Shown here: positions 33,001 to 45,500 of the stretch, one piece after another | How the letters are laid out: every line of letters starts with the position of its first letter | Numbering within the stretch: the first letter of the stretch is position 1 | Made by a program: the position numbers and the translations under genes | Notes under the pieces: generated by a model | What the model saw: the letters and a program-made list of their open reading frames with translations, nothing else | Databases searched by the model: none | What the model was told of the DNA's origin: nothing | Assembly: GCA_037893245.1 (NCBI GenBank) | Contig: JBAIAA010000441.1 | Location: 62,001 to 126,000, forward strand | From: Crossaster papposus | Taxonomy: Eukaryota > Echinodermata > Asteroidea > Velatida > Solasteridae | Reading direction: 5' to 3' | DNA length: 64,000 nucleotides

Positions 33001-36000
33001 CTTGTATAATTTGTTTTATACAACAAATATCCGTCATTTGATTGGTGGATCGTTGGTCACGTGCACTAAATTGTTCAAAAAGAAAGACACTTAATTCCGT
33101 GTAGCGGTTCTCGATTTGTCTTCTTTTTTAAAGGTAGGATACGCCATCTGCAGCGCGCGGATATGCATGATACGCACACGCATTTGCTAAGAATTCGTTT
33201 CGGTTTTGGGCGTATCGGCTTCGGAAACGCACTGTATAGAATACAAACGCAGATTTGCAAATAGCCTTACAAAAGCCGTACAAAATGTTGAGGTTTCTAT
33301 AGGTTTTTGAGCACAAACATGAATGCGCCCAGCTCGCATCACTTTGTATATCGAGACAGTGCTCTAGTAATTCAATACAGCTCTATATGACCAAACCATA
33401 ATTACGTTACAAGTGCATGCAATTCTCTCGGAAATCGTCAATCCTCGCCAATCCTCGCCTGCAAATCTGAACTAACAAAAAACACAGAACAAAGGTATCT
33501 AGGCGGACCACCTTGGGCCAATTTCATAGAGCTGCTAAGCACAAAAATGTGCTTAGCATGAACATTTTGTTCTTGGCAAAAACAAGGTTACAGACCAAAT
33601 TTTCACGTGATCTTTATTGTTTTTGATTGATAATCAGCTTTTTTTTTTGCTTAGCATGAACAAAAGTAGAATTTTGGCTGGTAATCTGTTTTTAATGAGC
33701 AAGACTTTTTGTGCTAAGTAGAATTTTGTGCTTGGCAGCTCTATAAAATTAGCCCCTGCACCCAACGAGAAATGGCTATATACATTTATTCTGTGTTCCT
33801 GATCCTCTATGGTTGCACGAGCCGCAAGCAAACGGCGTGTTTTTTTCCCGCGTGATTGCCAATCCAATTTCGCGCAGCGTTAAATACATCCTTTCAAAAT
33901 GTCAATAACAATTTGCCGGTGGTGCTCTTTTGTGACATTGAACGGAAAATTATATCTTCTCGCTTTTCCCCCATCCTCGATAGTCCCCAGATGGGCTCAA
34001 GATATGCACTGTCGTAAATCATGGGGGTTTAGGAGATGCAACCCCCCAAGCTACTGACTATAAGAATGAACCCAATATGTCCCTTCCCCTGTTTGCGCAC
34101 TCTAATGGTATTCGGCTGGGGGGGGGGGGAACCATGCAATTATGTTTTCGTTATCTTTTCGTATACCTGATGAATTATTCTGACTCGCCGCAGGCAGATT
34201 TTATTTATGTTTTGCCTAGTACCAGTAGTCCGACACTGTTTTCGCTCGTGCACTTGTGGAGTCAGGTTCGCGCAGCGGTACTTTTCTCGCCTTTCACCGC
34301 TGTGACCCGGGTTCGAATCCGGCCTGGGCCCATAATGTGGTTTGGGTTTTCAGTCCCTGTCTGATTCCGTGGGTTTTCCCCAAGGATATTCTTCTGGGTT
34401 TTTTCTCCCACCTCTAGAACTGTACCTTCTTTTCATTGTCTTCTTACCAGTGAAGGTTTCTTCAGGCTTACGAGCTACAGTCCATAGGGCGCTTTTAAGG
34501 GATCATTGGTTTAATTTATACCAGAAAGAATTAATATTAATTTGGCTAACGGACTACAACTAAACTTAACCCTTCTATTAATAAAAAGGGCTAAAGTGCT
34601 GTGCGTGAAGACGGCAGAGAAAAGTTGACAACAAAATGATTCAGACTCCTGTGAAAATTTGCCTTTTTTGACGGATGAGGACGGATTTCATAAAAATCGA
34701 ATAAAATCGAAAATGGTACATTACGGAGACATCTCCATAGAGACGTGCACACAAATTGTCTTTCTTCACTGTAACCTAACCCGTTTTTACCTAGAGCTTT
34801 TCCCACGAAATATCAAATTTATGCATTTTTGACCCCACTCTATCAATATAGACTGTAAAAAAACACTAAAATATAGTTTGTTAAGGTAGCTGGAGACTTA
34901 GGGAGACACTGAAAATGTCTCCCTAAGTGTCAATGTCTCCCAACTATACCTAAAAACTTACGCTAATTTGTCTCCCGAAGGTGCGCATTGTGATAGTACG
35001 AGTGATACAGGCAGCTATCAAGTGCTGTTAGGCATTATTAAAGTCAACTTACAAGAGAAAGTCACTACACTCTGAATGAGAATGTGACAATTTCACTTAA
35101 AATAAAAACCACAGTGAAAACCGCTAAAAAGAAAATGCCAACTTCACTCTGAAATATACAGGGTGTCTCCAAAAAAATTACAAAGCTCATTCAGGTGATC
35201 GTAACTGCCTAAATACGTGTTGGATTCGAATAATTCAAACGACAAAATAAAATAAAATTTGTTGGCTATAATGTAAAGAAAACCGCGTTTGATTCAGTTC
35301 AGTAATCACGGATAAATGAGCTATTACGTAAAAGTAGTCAAAGAACACTTCCATCCAAGTTTGCTTATATATTGAGTGATTTAGACAGCACAGACAAGAA
35401 ATTAGTCAATACTTCTTTCAAAGATAGCACTCCCTTTTTTCTTCTCTTTTTTCTTTTTATCTAAATAATAATCCAGGTGTTAACCAAGTTTTACATAATA
35501 TTGCACATAAAAGTTATCAAGATAATTGAATTAAACAGTGCTGGCTATTATTGAAAAGGGAAAGAGTAAGTAACCACCTCCACAAAAGAAAATCTGTGTA
35601 CATTTGTAATACACAAACTTGAATGGAAGTGTTCTTTGACTACTGTTACGTAATCGCTCATTTCTCCGTAATTACTGAACCGAATCAATCGCGGTTTTCT
35701 TTAAATTTTAGCCAACTAATTTGACTTTATGTTGTTGTTTGAATTTTTCTATTCCGACACTTATTTAGGGAGTTACGATCACCTAAAGATGCGTTGTAAA
35801 TTGTTGTACAGCTGTACACACATACAGCCACAAAATCGAAAGGATTACGGCTTTTTTCCAAGAGCCACATGAGTTTTAAATCTTTTACATTTATACCGAA
35901 TGCTAATCACGAAGCGCATTAGTCAGTACCACCAATACAAGAGCTGTGAAGAACTGTAGTAGACAAGCTGGATTGAGAGCAGCGAAGGTTTCAGTGATCT

Positions 36001-39000
36001 GTGTACCCAAGATGGCGGACATTATTTTAGGCCCCTCCGGAACTTGCATTTAACGTGCATAAAATTGGAAGTAGTCATTCAGTGCATGAAGCAGTATAAA
36101 TGATAAAAACATTGTATACGTTATTGTATGTGGAAGTGGGCTTATCATTTCCAATTTTATTGCTGTCCAGGGATGTACATCATTTTTCGTTCAGGGTTTT
36201 AATTTGTAGCCGCCATCTTGGAAATTTTCGCCCAAATGCACATGCACTAAATTAAGTGTTCGTAATCGGTAACCCAAGAGTGACTGTTCACTGGTCACTC
36301 GAGAACAGGGTTTCAAATACAGCGTAATCCTTGTCCCAACGGGCACCTTTCATCCGAGTTTACAATCTTGGTGGCAGCGGTGGGATCTCGGCTGAAGCAA
36401 TTTACTGAGATTAAACTGCGCTGTACTGGAAAGAAGGAGAACAAGAATTACAGACTGCAAATCCCGAGATCCAATTTGGATCCATTCCGGAGGGAATTGA
36501 TATTGATTTACGAGCCTGACAGGGGTTGGGAATTATTCAAACGGAGGCGGATTATCAGGGTAGGCGATGTATCTTCGTCGCCCCAGCAACGTTTACAAAA
36601 GGAGTCTAGTGAACTGAAGAAAATAGGAGGGTAAACCCCCGAGGAATTAAAGAAACAGATAGAATTATTCTATTTTGGGGTAAATGGTCCGCTAAAGGTC
36701 ACAATTAAACCAGACTCCAGCGTTGTGCAAACAATTACGTTTAACTATAGGGGAAAATTTCAGAAATGTGAAGCACATACAATTATTGCTTAGCATGATA
36801 ATTCTTACTTTACAGAAAAACAGGGTTACAAAGAACATTTTCAGGTGATGTTTATTGTTTGTGACATTCAGCTGGTTTTTGCTTAGCATAAAAAGCACAT
36901 GAAGATTTGGCTGGTACGTTCGACGTAACCTGTTTCTCCTTCAAGTTTAGCGTCAGAGGATACAATCTTTCCTCCACTTTTTTATTAATTGAAGTTTTCC
37001 TTGTATCTGGTTGAATCAACAAAAGAAATTCAATGGTAGATGCAGTTAATTGTGGTTTTGTCCAGATGTCGGCCAGCTCCACGTCGGATGTCCTATCCTT
37101 CAAGGAGCGGTTTCCCTACTTCTTCCGGACGAATCCGGCCCAGTCCGGGTTGAACACGCCCCGGATTGCCATCATGAAAGAGTACGGGTGGAAGCGCGTA
37201 GCCATCATACACGAAAGCAACGGGGTCTACACAAGCGTACGTCATGCTTAATTGTTTTCTCTTTTCAACATTTCACGTGGTTTGTTTGTTTAACAACACC
37301 TGAACAAATCCACGTCATCTGATTGGTGAATCGTTGATCTCATGTTATACAAATATTGAATGCTTCGAGTGGTGTAGTACTCAACATTCGAGTTGATCCA
37401 TGGAGCATTCTGTTGTCCCGAGGTGAAGCCGATGGAAAATCGAATGCTCCATGGATCACCGAGTTTTACAACACTATATGAGATCAAGCATTCAATATTC
37501 AGTATAAAGCATTCAAGATTATAGTTTTGAAACACCTCGATGCAGTCAATATTTAACCCTAATCACTATGCCTCCTTTCCAGGCGATGAACAAATTGTCG
37601 GAGGAGTTGACACTGCACAACCTTACTCTGGTGGCTAAAGAGTCCTTTACGGCTGGAGAAACGCCTACGGTCCAACTCAAGAACCTTATGGTTCGTGGTT
37701 CAATATAATCTTTGATAAACTTGCAGTTGTGCTTATCTTGTATATAGGTGCCATTGTCATGAAGGTGCTATAAGCACAAACATTTACTTAGCGTGAACAT
37801 TCTTTCGTGGCAAAAACAGGGTTACAAAGCAAATGTTCAGGTGATGTATATTGTTTGTGACTATAGTGTTCAGCTGAATTTTGCTTAGCATGAAAAGCAC
37901 TTGGAGTTTTGGCTGGTAACCTAGGGCCAATTTCATGGAGCTAGAACTAACATGAATATATTTTCTTGTCATAGCCGGGGTTTAACCAAGTACCAGGAGA
38001 TGTATATTGCCTGGAGTAGTTTTCACTCAGAAAAAAACCATTCCACTCGTTTTGGAGTGGTATCTTGTTTTTTACCCTTTGGCATTTGGGCAGTGGTTAT
38101 TATTGGCACTTGTTCGTAACAGTTAGACAGTATGCAAATCGAGTGTTTATTCTGCTCGGCAAGTTATACATACGGAGCCCGGGAACGGACATGGTGACAG
38201 TTTTTTTGTATCTCGATCCCACGACTTAATATCTTGTTCCCATGACTTAATTATCTCGTTCCCACGACTTAATTATCTCGTTCCCACGACTTAATATCTC
38301 GTTCCCACGGCTTAATATATAACCCTAACCCTAACCCCTAGGATGAAACCTCACTTACCAAACGGAACCATAGGGATGTAAAACGTCGAGCTTGCTTAGC
38401 CATGTTGAGAATATGTCGTGGGAACGAGATAATTAAGTCATGGGAACGAGATAAACAAAAACTTTCACTATGTCCGTTCCCGGGCTCTGTACCTACATAA
38501 GTTGTGGACCAACTTTTAAAAAAATGAAACATACAGGACGATATCAGAATTTGTTCTATTTGTGGGCAGCACTGTATTATTTCGGTTCTGCGTGAAGACA
38601 AATTGGATAATGGGAAACATATTTTCTTAGGCTTATGTGCATCTGTTCGCTGTATAGGGAGCACTTGACAATGGATTAAAGTACAGAGAAGATTAAACTT
38701 GTATCGTTCATATTTTCTGAAATAACACACTCTGTTTATCCAGAAGCGTGCGTGAGGGGTATTTTGGTGAAAACAAAACACGTTCCTCTTTCGAAGGCCT
38801 TCCCCAGCGATGTATATACTAGACAACCTCTGATTTGTACTTTCTTTTCTGTCTCGAAGGATAAAGATGCTCGTATTATTGTATCAAGCGCGTACACAGA
38901 GGGGTACAAGCGGATGTTTTGTGAAGTGAGTCATGATATATAAAATTAACCCGAAAATGTAGGACTCCAATACACGTTTTTGTGCTATTCTCATCTATTG

Positions 39001-42000
39001 TGAACATTGTATTGGTGCTGAGCGTCTCTTAAAGGTAGGATACACCATTTGCAGATATCGAAAATATCTAGGCATCCAGCAAAATGATTGCGCTAGATAT
39101 CCTGTAATTATTCTGAAAAATATAATTTTATAAAGAAAAAATCGCGATCGCCGGACAAAAATAATATAAGAATAACTGCTAGACGCAGGTTGAAAACAAA
39201 CGCTGTTTTTCGTGCTTTTGTCGGCATCAATTACTGTAAAACTTCGGACAGGTCAGTAAAACGATATTTACTATAAAATACAACCCCCCAAATCTCCCCA
39301 TTCATGACAATTCAAGCAATTACCAATGGTGTATCTTATCTTTAAGTAACTATGCAAGAGCTTGCCTCGAATCACGTGATATAACAGTCTCTTTGGTCTG
39401 AAGAATTCGAAGCTAATGCCAAACATTTGTGATTGTAAATTCGGTACCCTGTATTGGAAATCCGTGTACCGATGGGGTTCGAGATGACGACTTTCACGCG
39501 GTCCACCTCGTTTTCAATAATGTCATCAAACCTATGTATGCAGTAACACGTTAAGCTGCTAATCATCATACGAAAGAAGAAGTACCGATTCCAGGGCCAA
39601 TTTCATAAAACGTGTAAGCACCACAATTTGCTTAGCATGAACATTCTTCCTTAGAAAAAAACCCAGGGTTATAAACCAACATTTCCGTTTATGTTTATTG
39701 TTTGTGACTGTATTCAGCTGGTTTTTTGCTTTGAATGAAAAGCATGTGGAGTTTTGGCTAATAACCTGTTTTTACTGAGCAAGACTTTTGTTGTGCTAAG
39801 CAAATTTGTGTGCTTACATGTTTTATGAAATTAGCCCCTGATGTTGTTCAAATTTAAATCGCAAATGCCTTATTTCTTTAGTATATTCCCGTTTTATAGG
39901 CGTACCGCCTGGGAATGTACGGCCCCAGGTATGTGTGGATGATAGACAGCTGGAACAGCCTGGATTGGTGGAGAAATGTCACGTGGCTGGGTTGCTCCGA
40001 GCAACAGATGTACGAGGTTGTCAAGAATAACGTGGGCACGGTGTTTCTGGATCTGCGCACGGACAACGAGCGAACTGTTTCCGGACTGGTAGGAAATATT
40101 CGTCCCCAGGGCGTTGGAGCATTGGCACAAATCTGTTATATCGTTTGTCTTTGCATGTGAGAATGTAAGGGTGATGTCGCATTTGCTCCGCGACAGCAAC
40201 CATTTTATTCCAATCCCAAATAACAAAATCAACAAAAACACAATAATATTAAGAAAACCTTTTTCTAAACATTGATTTTTAAATAGATTTTAAAATAATA
40301 AACTCTCTAATTTCCAAAGAGTAAATTTTTTTTGTTTTTTGTGAAAATCACACTGAAGGAAAAAAACAGCATTTCAGTGGAATTCGATGGGATTTCGATC
40401 TGTTTCGAGTGATTTTTTCACTCCAAAACGTCAGGTTCCTAGTTACAGACTGTGGATGTGAATTCTCACTCGATTGGAGTGCATTTTCACTCTTTGAAAA
40501 TTAAGAGAGAATCATCGTTTTCTAGACCTGACATACGTACAAATAGATTACGTGTATATTGTATTTTTGTTGGCGAAAATGTGGAAATACTTGTGGCATA
40601 TATATAGCAGAAATAAACCGAAATAATACCTATGTCAGTTCTCGCTTAAAAAGAATTATGTTCTTCGTCATTCAACTAAGAGCGCTACTTCAATACCAAT
40701 TACTCCCGGCCTTGCATGAATAGCGGTTCCCGTTGATCTATTGTAATGATGATCGTTTTTAGAATTAGCATTTCATTTTCAGGTCTACCCCGAGAGTAAA
40801 CCATTAATTATTGTGCCACTAGAGAAATTAGCTATGGTCGCTAATTACCGCCATGGATCAACCCATCGATTACAAAAGTTCAGCCTATCAGTTCGGTTGA
40901 TTTGCTAATTATTAGTGAAGACGATTGCCATGAGTCCTTTCTCTACTATTATGTTTGTACTCACCGCTCATGGTTAAGTGTATGTGTCTGTGCGTTTAGG
41001 GGGTTGCAGTCGGAAAAGTGCTTGCGCATTACTAATAATAATATCTTGGATTTATATAGCGCTTTTCACACCCGAAGGGCATCTCAAAGCGCTTCCAACA
41101 TTATTACCCCTGGTCACTGGGCCATTTTCAATCCTTAAACCATCTCAGCTCCCTGGGGAGTATACAGCCAGTGCTGCAATATATGCGCTACTAGGCTAAA
41201 TCAATCACAATAACCATATCTGCCCTCACAGGTACCCATTTTACCCCTGGGTGGAGAGAAGCAATTATAGTTAAGTGTCTTGCTCAGGGACACAAGTGTC
41301 ACGACCGGGACTCGAACCCACACTCTGCTGAACAGAAACACAAGAGCTTGAGTTCGGTGTTCTTATCCACTCGGCCACGGCACCCATACGAATTAGGAGT
41401 GGGACGTTCATAATTCAAAATGGTTGTGCGATGTCTCATTCGAAAGCTCCTAGTGCCGTTAATAAATGGAAAATGTACCTTTTAGCCATTTTCTACGCCA
41501 AAGGCGTTACCTAACCTACCTGTATGTAATGACACTATAGGTTGTAATGTACTGTCCAAGTGGAGACGTATCGAAGGTCCGATTCCTTATTACTCCAACG
41601 CCTCATTAGTCCGATGTCGGACCTATGAGGCATCGGACCTAGGTGTCGGAGCTATGATGTGTCGGAGCTATGAGTTGTCGGAGCTATGAGTTGTCGGAGC
41701 TATGGACCGTTCTTTCATTCTTTCAATATTCACCATAATAAATGTCATTAATATTTATTTACTGTCTTACTTTCTGCTTTATGTCACCATGGCGTGATAA
41801 TTGACCTAAATAACAAGATGACACTCATGGAGCGCCGTAAACTGTGATAACAAAACTTTTTTTGTTGTTTTGTTTGTTCATTTGAACCCAGACTGCAAGT
41901 GAGTACCAGCAAGCCTACGCCTCCTACACGGGAGGTTTCCCGTACCCGGGCGAGGACTTTGGCCCGTTTGGCTATGACTCGGTCTGGGCCGTGGCGCTGG

Positions 42001-42557
42001 CCTTGCACCACGTGGCGGAGAGCCTGGCTGCCGAGAACTCCTCGGTTGGGATCGAGGACTTCGACTACGAAAACACCCACGGTCTCCGGGAGAGACTGGT
42101 GGCGGCGCTGTCCGACTTGCAGTTCCAAGGAATCACGGTGTGGCTTAAAATTAATAGATACAACAATTGCTTTAATTTGTTGTAATTTTCACAAAATTGA
42201 TGAATTTGTTGGGGTCAAGTATTGTTACACTGACTTGTTTGCTGGGGAAAACCAAGAAAACAATCCGTTTCTTGTAGTCTGGTTCCCAGACCCCATTTAA
42301 GACGAAACGGGGCAATTTATAAACGCCTTGGAATTGTACGATCAGGGAACCAGTCTAGCTAGCTTGTACCCGGCGTTCATATCGGTTGCTAACAAAATAC
42401 GAACTAACTAAATAATGGTAAATTGGTATTTGAAAGAAGCTAGTTTTTCCAACGCTGATCAGCCGACCAGCGCTGGAAATGTTCAAATAAAAAAATAGTC
42501 TTTCATTTATTATGTACACGAAACCACCTCAAAAAAAGGTGAATAACACACACAATC

Positions 42558-42591
<34 letters not shown>

Positions 42592-45500
42592 ATCTCTTCC
42601 ATAATTCTCTGTAGGGCTCTGTATCCTTCGATGAGTCCGGTAATCGCCTGGCGCCCTTCAAAATCGAACAGCTATTGGGTAAGAGTGAGATACGTCCACT
42701 TTAAGTCATACTTGAGTCTAGGTTCCATACCAAGTTCGGGTTATACCAAAACGAGTTGTAGCGAAATAGTTTGAAACTAAACGTCCCAAAGTGATTGCTA
42801 CACCGATAGTATTTCAAAATTGAGAACAAATCATAGTTACGTTGAGCACATTCTCGCGATGTTAAAGAGTGACAAACCACTTGAAGTTGTACTTTTTTAT
42901 GCTCTTTAATTAAAACAGTGGAAGTTTAAAGTCGAATGAATGAATGAACAACCATTAAAAAGGATGCAAACTTCACTCCAAAAAAGTGAACAACAAATCG
43001 AAAAGAGGTGCCCGCCACCTTTTCAAATGTCTATTTTTGTATCCCTTCACGTTTTAGGGAGTTGATCCCAAGATAAAAGTCGTCGAATCTTGTTGTGCAG
43101 ATATGCGCAGTTTGAATACCGATCCTTTTTTGTTCCCCATCAGATGGCGACGAGGTGACCGTTGGTCTGTATTTGCAAGAGGAAGGGCTACAATGGAGCA
43201 AGACAGAGCGACTTGTATTCACAGGTAAAACATTATAGAAATAAAAACCGTACATCACGTCAAAAACAATTTTATTTCCCCCCTTACTGATTTCCCGTCT
43301 GTATATTTATTGAAATCTCGGCAAGAACTACAGGCATGTTCTGTTGATTTCAGTTGTTTAGTGTGGACAAAAAACCCGAAAATGACGCTTTTGTTAGCAT
43401 TTTTAAAGCAAGCTTGTAATAAAACGGCCACTTAATATTTGCCTCTTCAATCCACGAGTATTTACAATTCCATTGGGTCGTTTTAATTATACTATTGTTT
43501 AGTATAGACATTATCTGGTGCGTTCCCTCGAGGTTTTTGCCTTGAATTAAAAACCTCTTATCTGAAAATGATTCATTGCTTTGCAATTACTTCACCTTCG
43601 GGATGAGTTGCCTCGCAATTTAAAAACCCTGACGTTTTTGTTTATCTGTTAAAATCCCGCTCAAAGTGCCTTTTCTTGCGCGGTTTTCATGGCGCCATTT
43701 TGTTTATTTTGTTTTGTGTGTGTGTGTTGGTTTTTTTTTTTTTTGGTTTTTTGTTGGTGTTTTTTTTTTTTGGGGGGGGGCCGTTACACTCGGGGGTTAC
43801 AATAGAGCAGTGAAGCCACGGCTCATGGGTGGCGAATTAAAAAGAGTTGTAACGAGTCATTCGGTCAAGAACTCAGTTTCTTCATTAACTTGCTTTGTTC
43901 CAGGGGGTGTCACTCCTACAGACGGCCCGGTTCGAGATAATGTCTTCATTGGCATCGATGCGGTGACGTTCGTTAGCTTCACAGTGCTAGCTGTAGTTGG
44001 CATGGGTGGGACAGTACTGTTTCTGGTCATTAACATCAGTAACAGAACCAAAAGGTATACTCATTTATTTCTCCTTTTTGGTTTTTCCCTTTTATTTTAC
44101 TGTTTCTGTGTTATATTTTTAACCAAACCCAATCTTGAAATATTGTTGAGAGTGAAATTTGTTTTGACTAAAAACGTCACGCAAGCCTGCGTCCGATTTA
44201 ATATAAACCTGTTGATTTTGTTGTTGTTGTGTGATTTGCTTTTTTTCGCAGAGTAATCAAATTGTCGTGTCCTAACGTGAACAACGTGATAGCCGTGGGC
44301 TGCTTTATGTGTTACCTGGACGTGGTCGTTGCTGGGCTGGACCAAAACATGGTGTCTGAAAAGTTCGGCAATTCCGTCTGCTTGGTAAAACATTCACACG
44401 TCGAATTTGTTAACACTAACTGAAATTTAGTTTTGCAAAGTTTCGCTTCCCGTTGGTTTTGGTGGGTAAAATTTGCAGTCATGAAGCCCCCATCTTTTTG
44501 GTCTCTCGGTCACTTCATTTGAATGAGGGGATTCACACAGTTTCCTTTGTTGTTGGCAGTTGAAGTCATTACCCCCCCTCCCTCTATATAGTTCATTGTT
44601 TCACCACACAGGCCCAGGTCTGGATTTTACCCATCGCTTTCTCCCTGGCGTTTGGCGGGCTCTTTGCCAAGACCTGGCGAGTCCATGTCATCTTCAGCAA
44701 CAAGACCAAGAGAACCAAGGTATGCCTCACGCTAACGTTTGCCTTGCAGCAAAATTTGCTTATAATAAAATTATTATTTGGCTCTGCGAACTGATTTGTC
44801 AGCCAAACGTCATACAATGTAATTCCTGTAATACTGACTCTGTTGCTGAATAATGCTTAGCGATTAAATTTGTCTAGCAGTGATTCGACTGAAGCATCTC
44901 CATGATATAGTTCCCAAGCAAACAAAAGAACAAGATTTCAGTCATTCATTCGAAGGATCGTGTCAACAATTTAGTTTTCTCCTATATACTTGGTATGTTG
45001 TTTTATAAAAGATTGTGGACTACCATCTCTTTGCCATCATTGGCGTTGTTGTTGCTGTTGACGTCATCATCATCTCCGCCTGGACAGCCAGTGATCCCAG
45101 CCGATCGGTCCACACCACCCTCCCCGACCAGGTAGGGCCTGCGACACTGACACTGATGTTGGTGGCAGAAGTGGGATCGAATGAATTCATGTATACTGTG
45201 GTAAAGAAACCACCTGCTGCCTGCCTGGATCCAAGCGCTTTAAAACGTCTAACATTTGAAAGCTATGTTATCTTCTACAAAATAGGACTGAAACTGCACA
45301 TAACGACAGTCTTTTAGTAGAAAACCGATCGTATGTTGGCATTTTTCACGTAAACAAATATAGTGAGCGTCGAGCGGTCAACAAATTACATTTTATATTA
45401 GTCCTAAATTTGCAGTGTTTTCAATATGTTGTCAATGGGAATGCTTTATTTTCTTTCACAAATACCCATTTATTGCCCTTGATCCGATGGGACCAGTCGT

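Noticed and set aside
36368-36634. 88-residue ORF as an independent gene
   Set aside because: It overlaps the primer-binding site of a truncated LTR element and is better explained as the start of its gag-like region.
38220-38320. Direct repeats of about 23 bp as a CRISPR array
   Set aside because: The spacing is nearly zero, the units vary, and the block lies inside a foldback element of an animal genome.
43666-44256. 196-residue ORF on plus
   Set aside because: It contains exon 10 of the GABA-B receptor in frame, but the flanking parts are intron read-through (poly-Phe, poly-Gly from T and G runs). Only the exon is kept.
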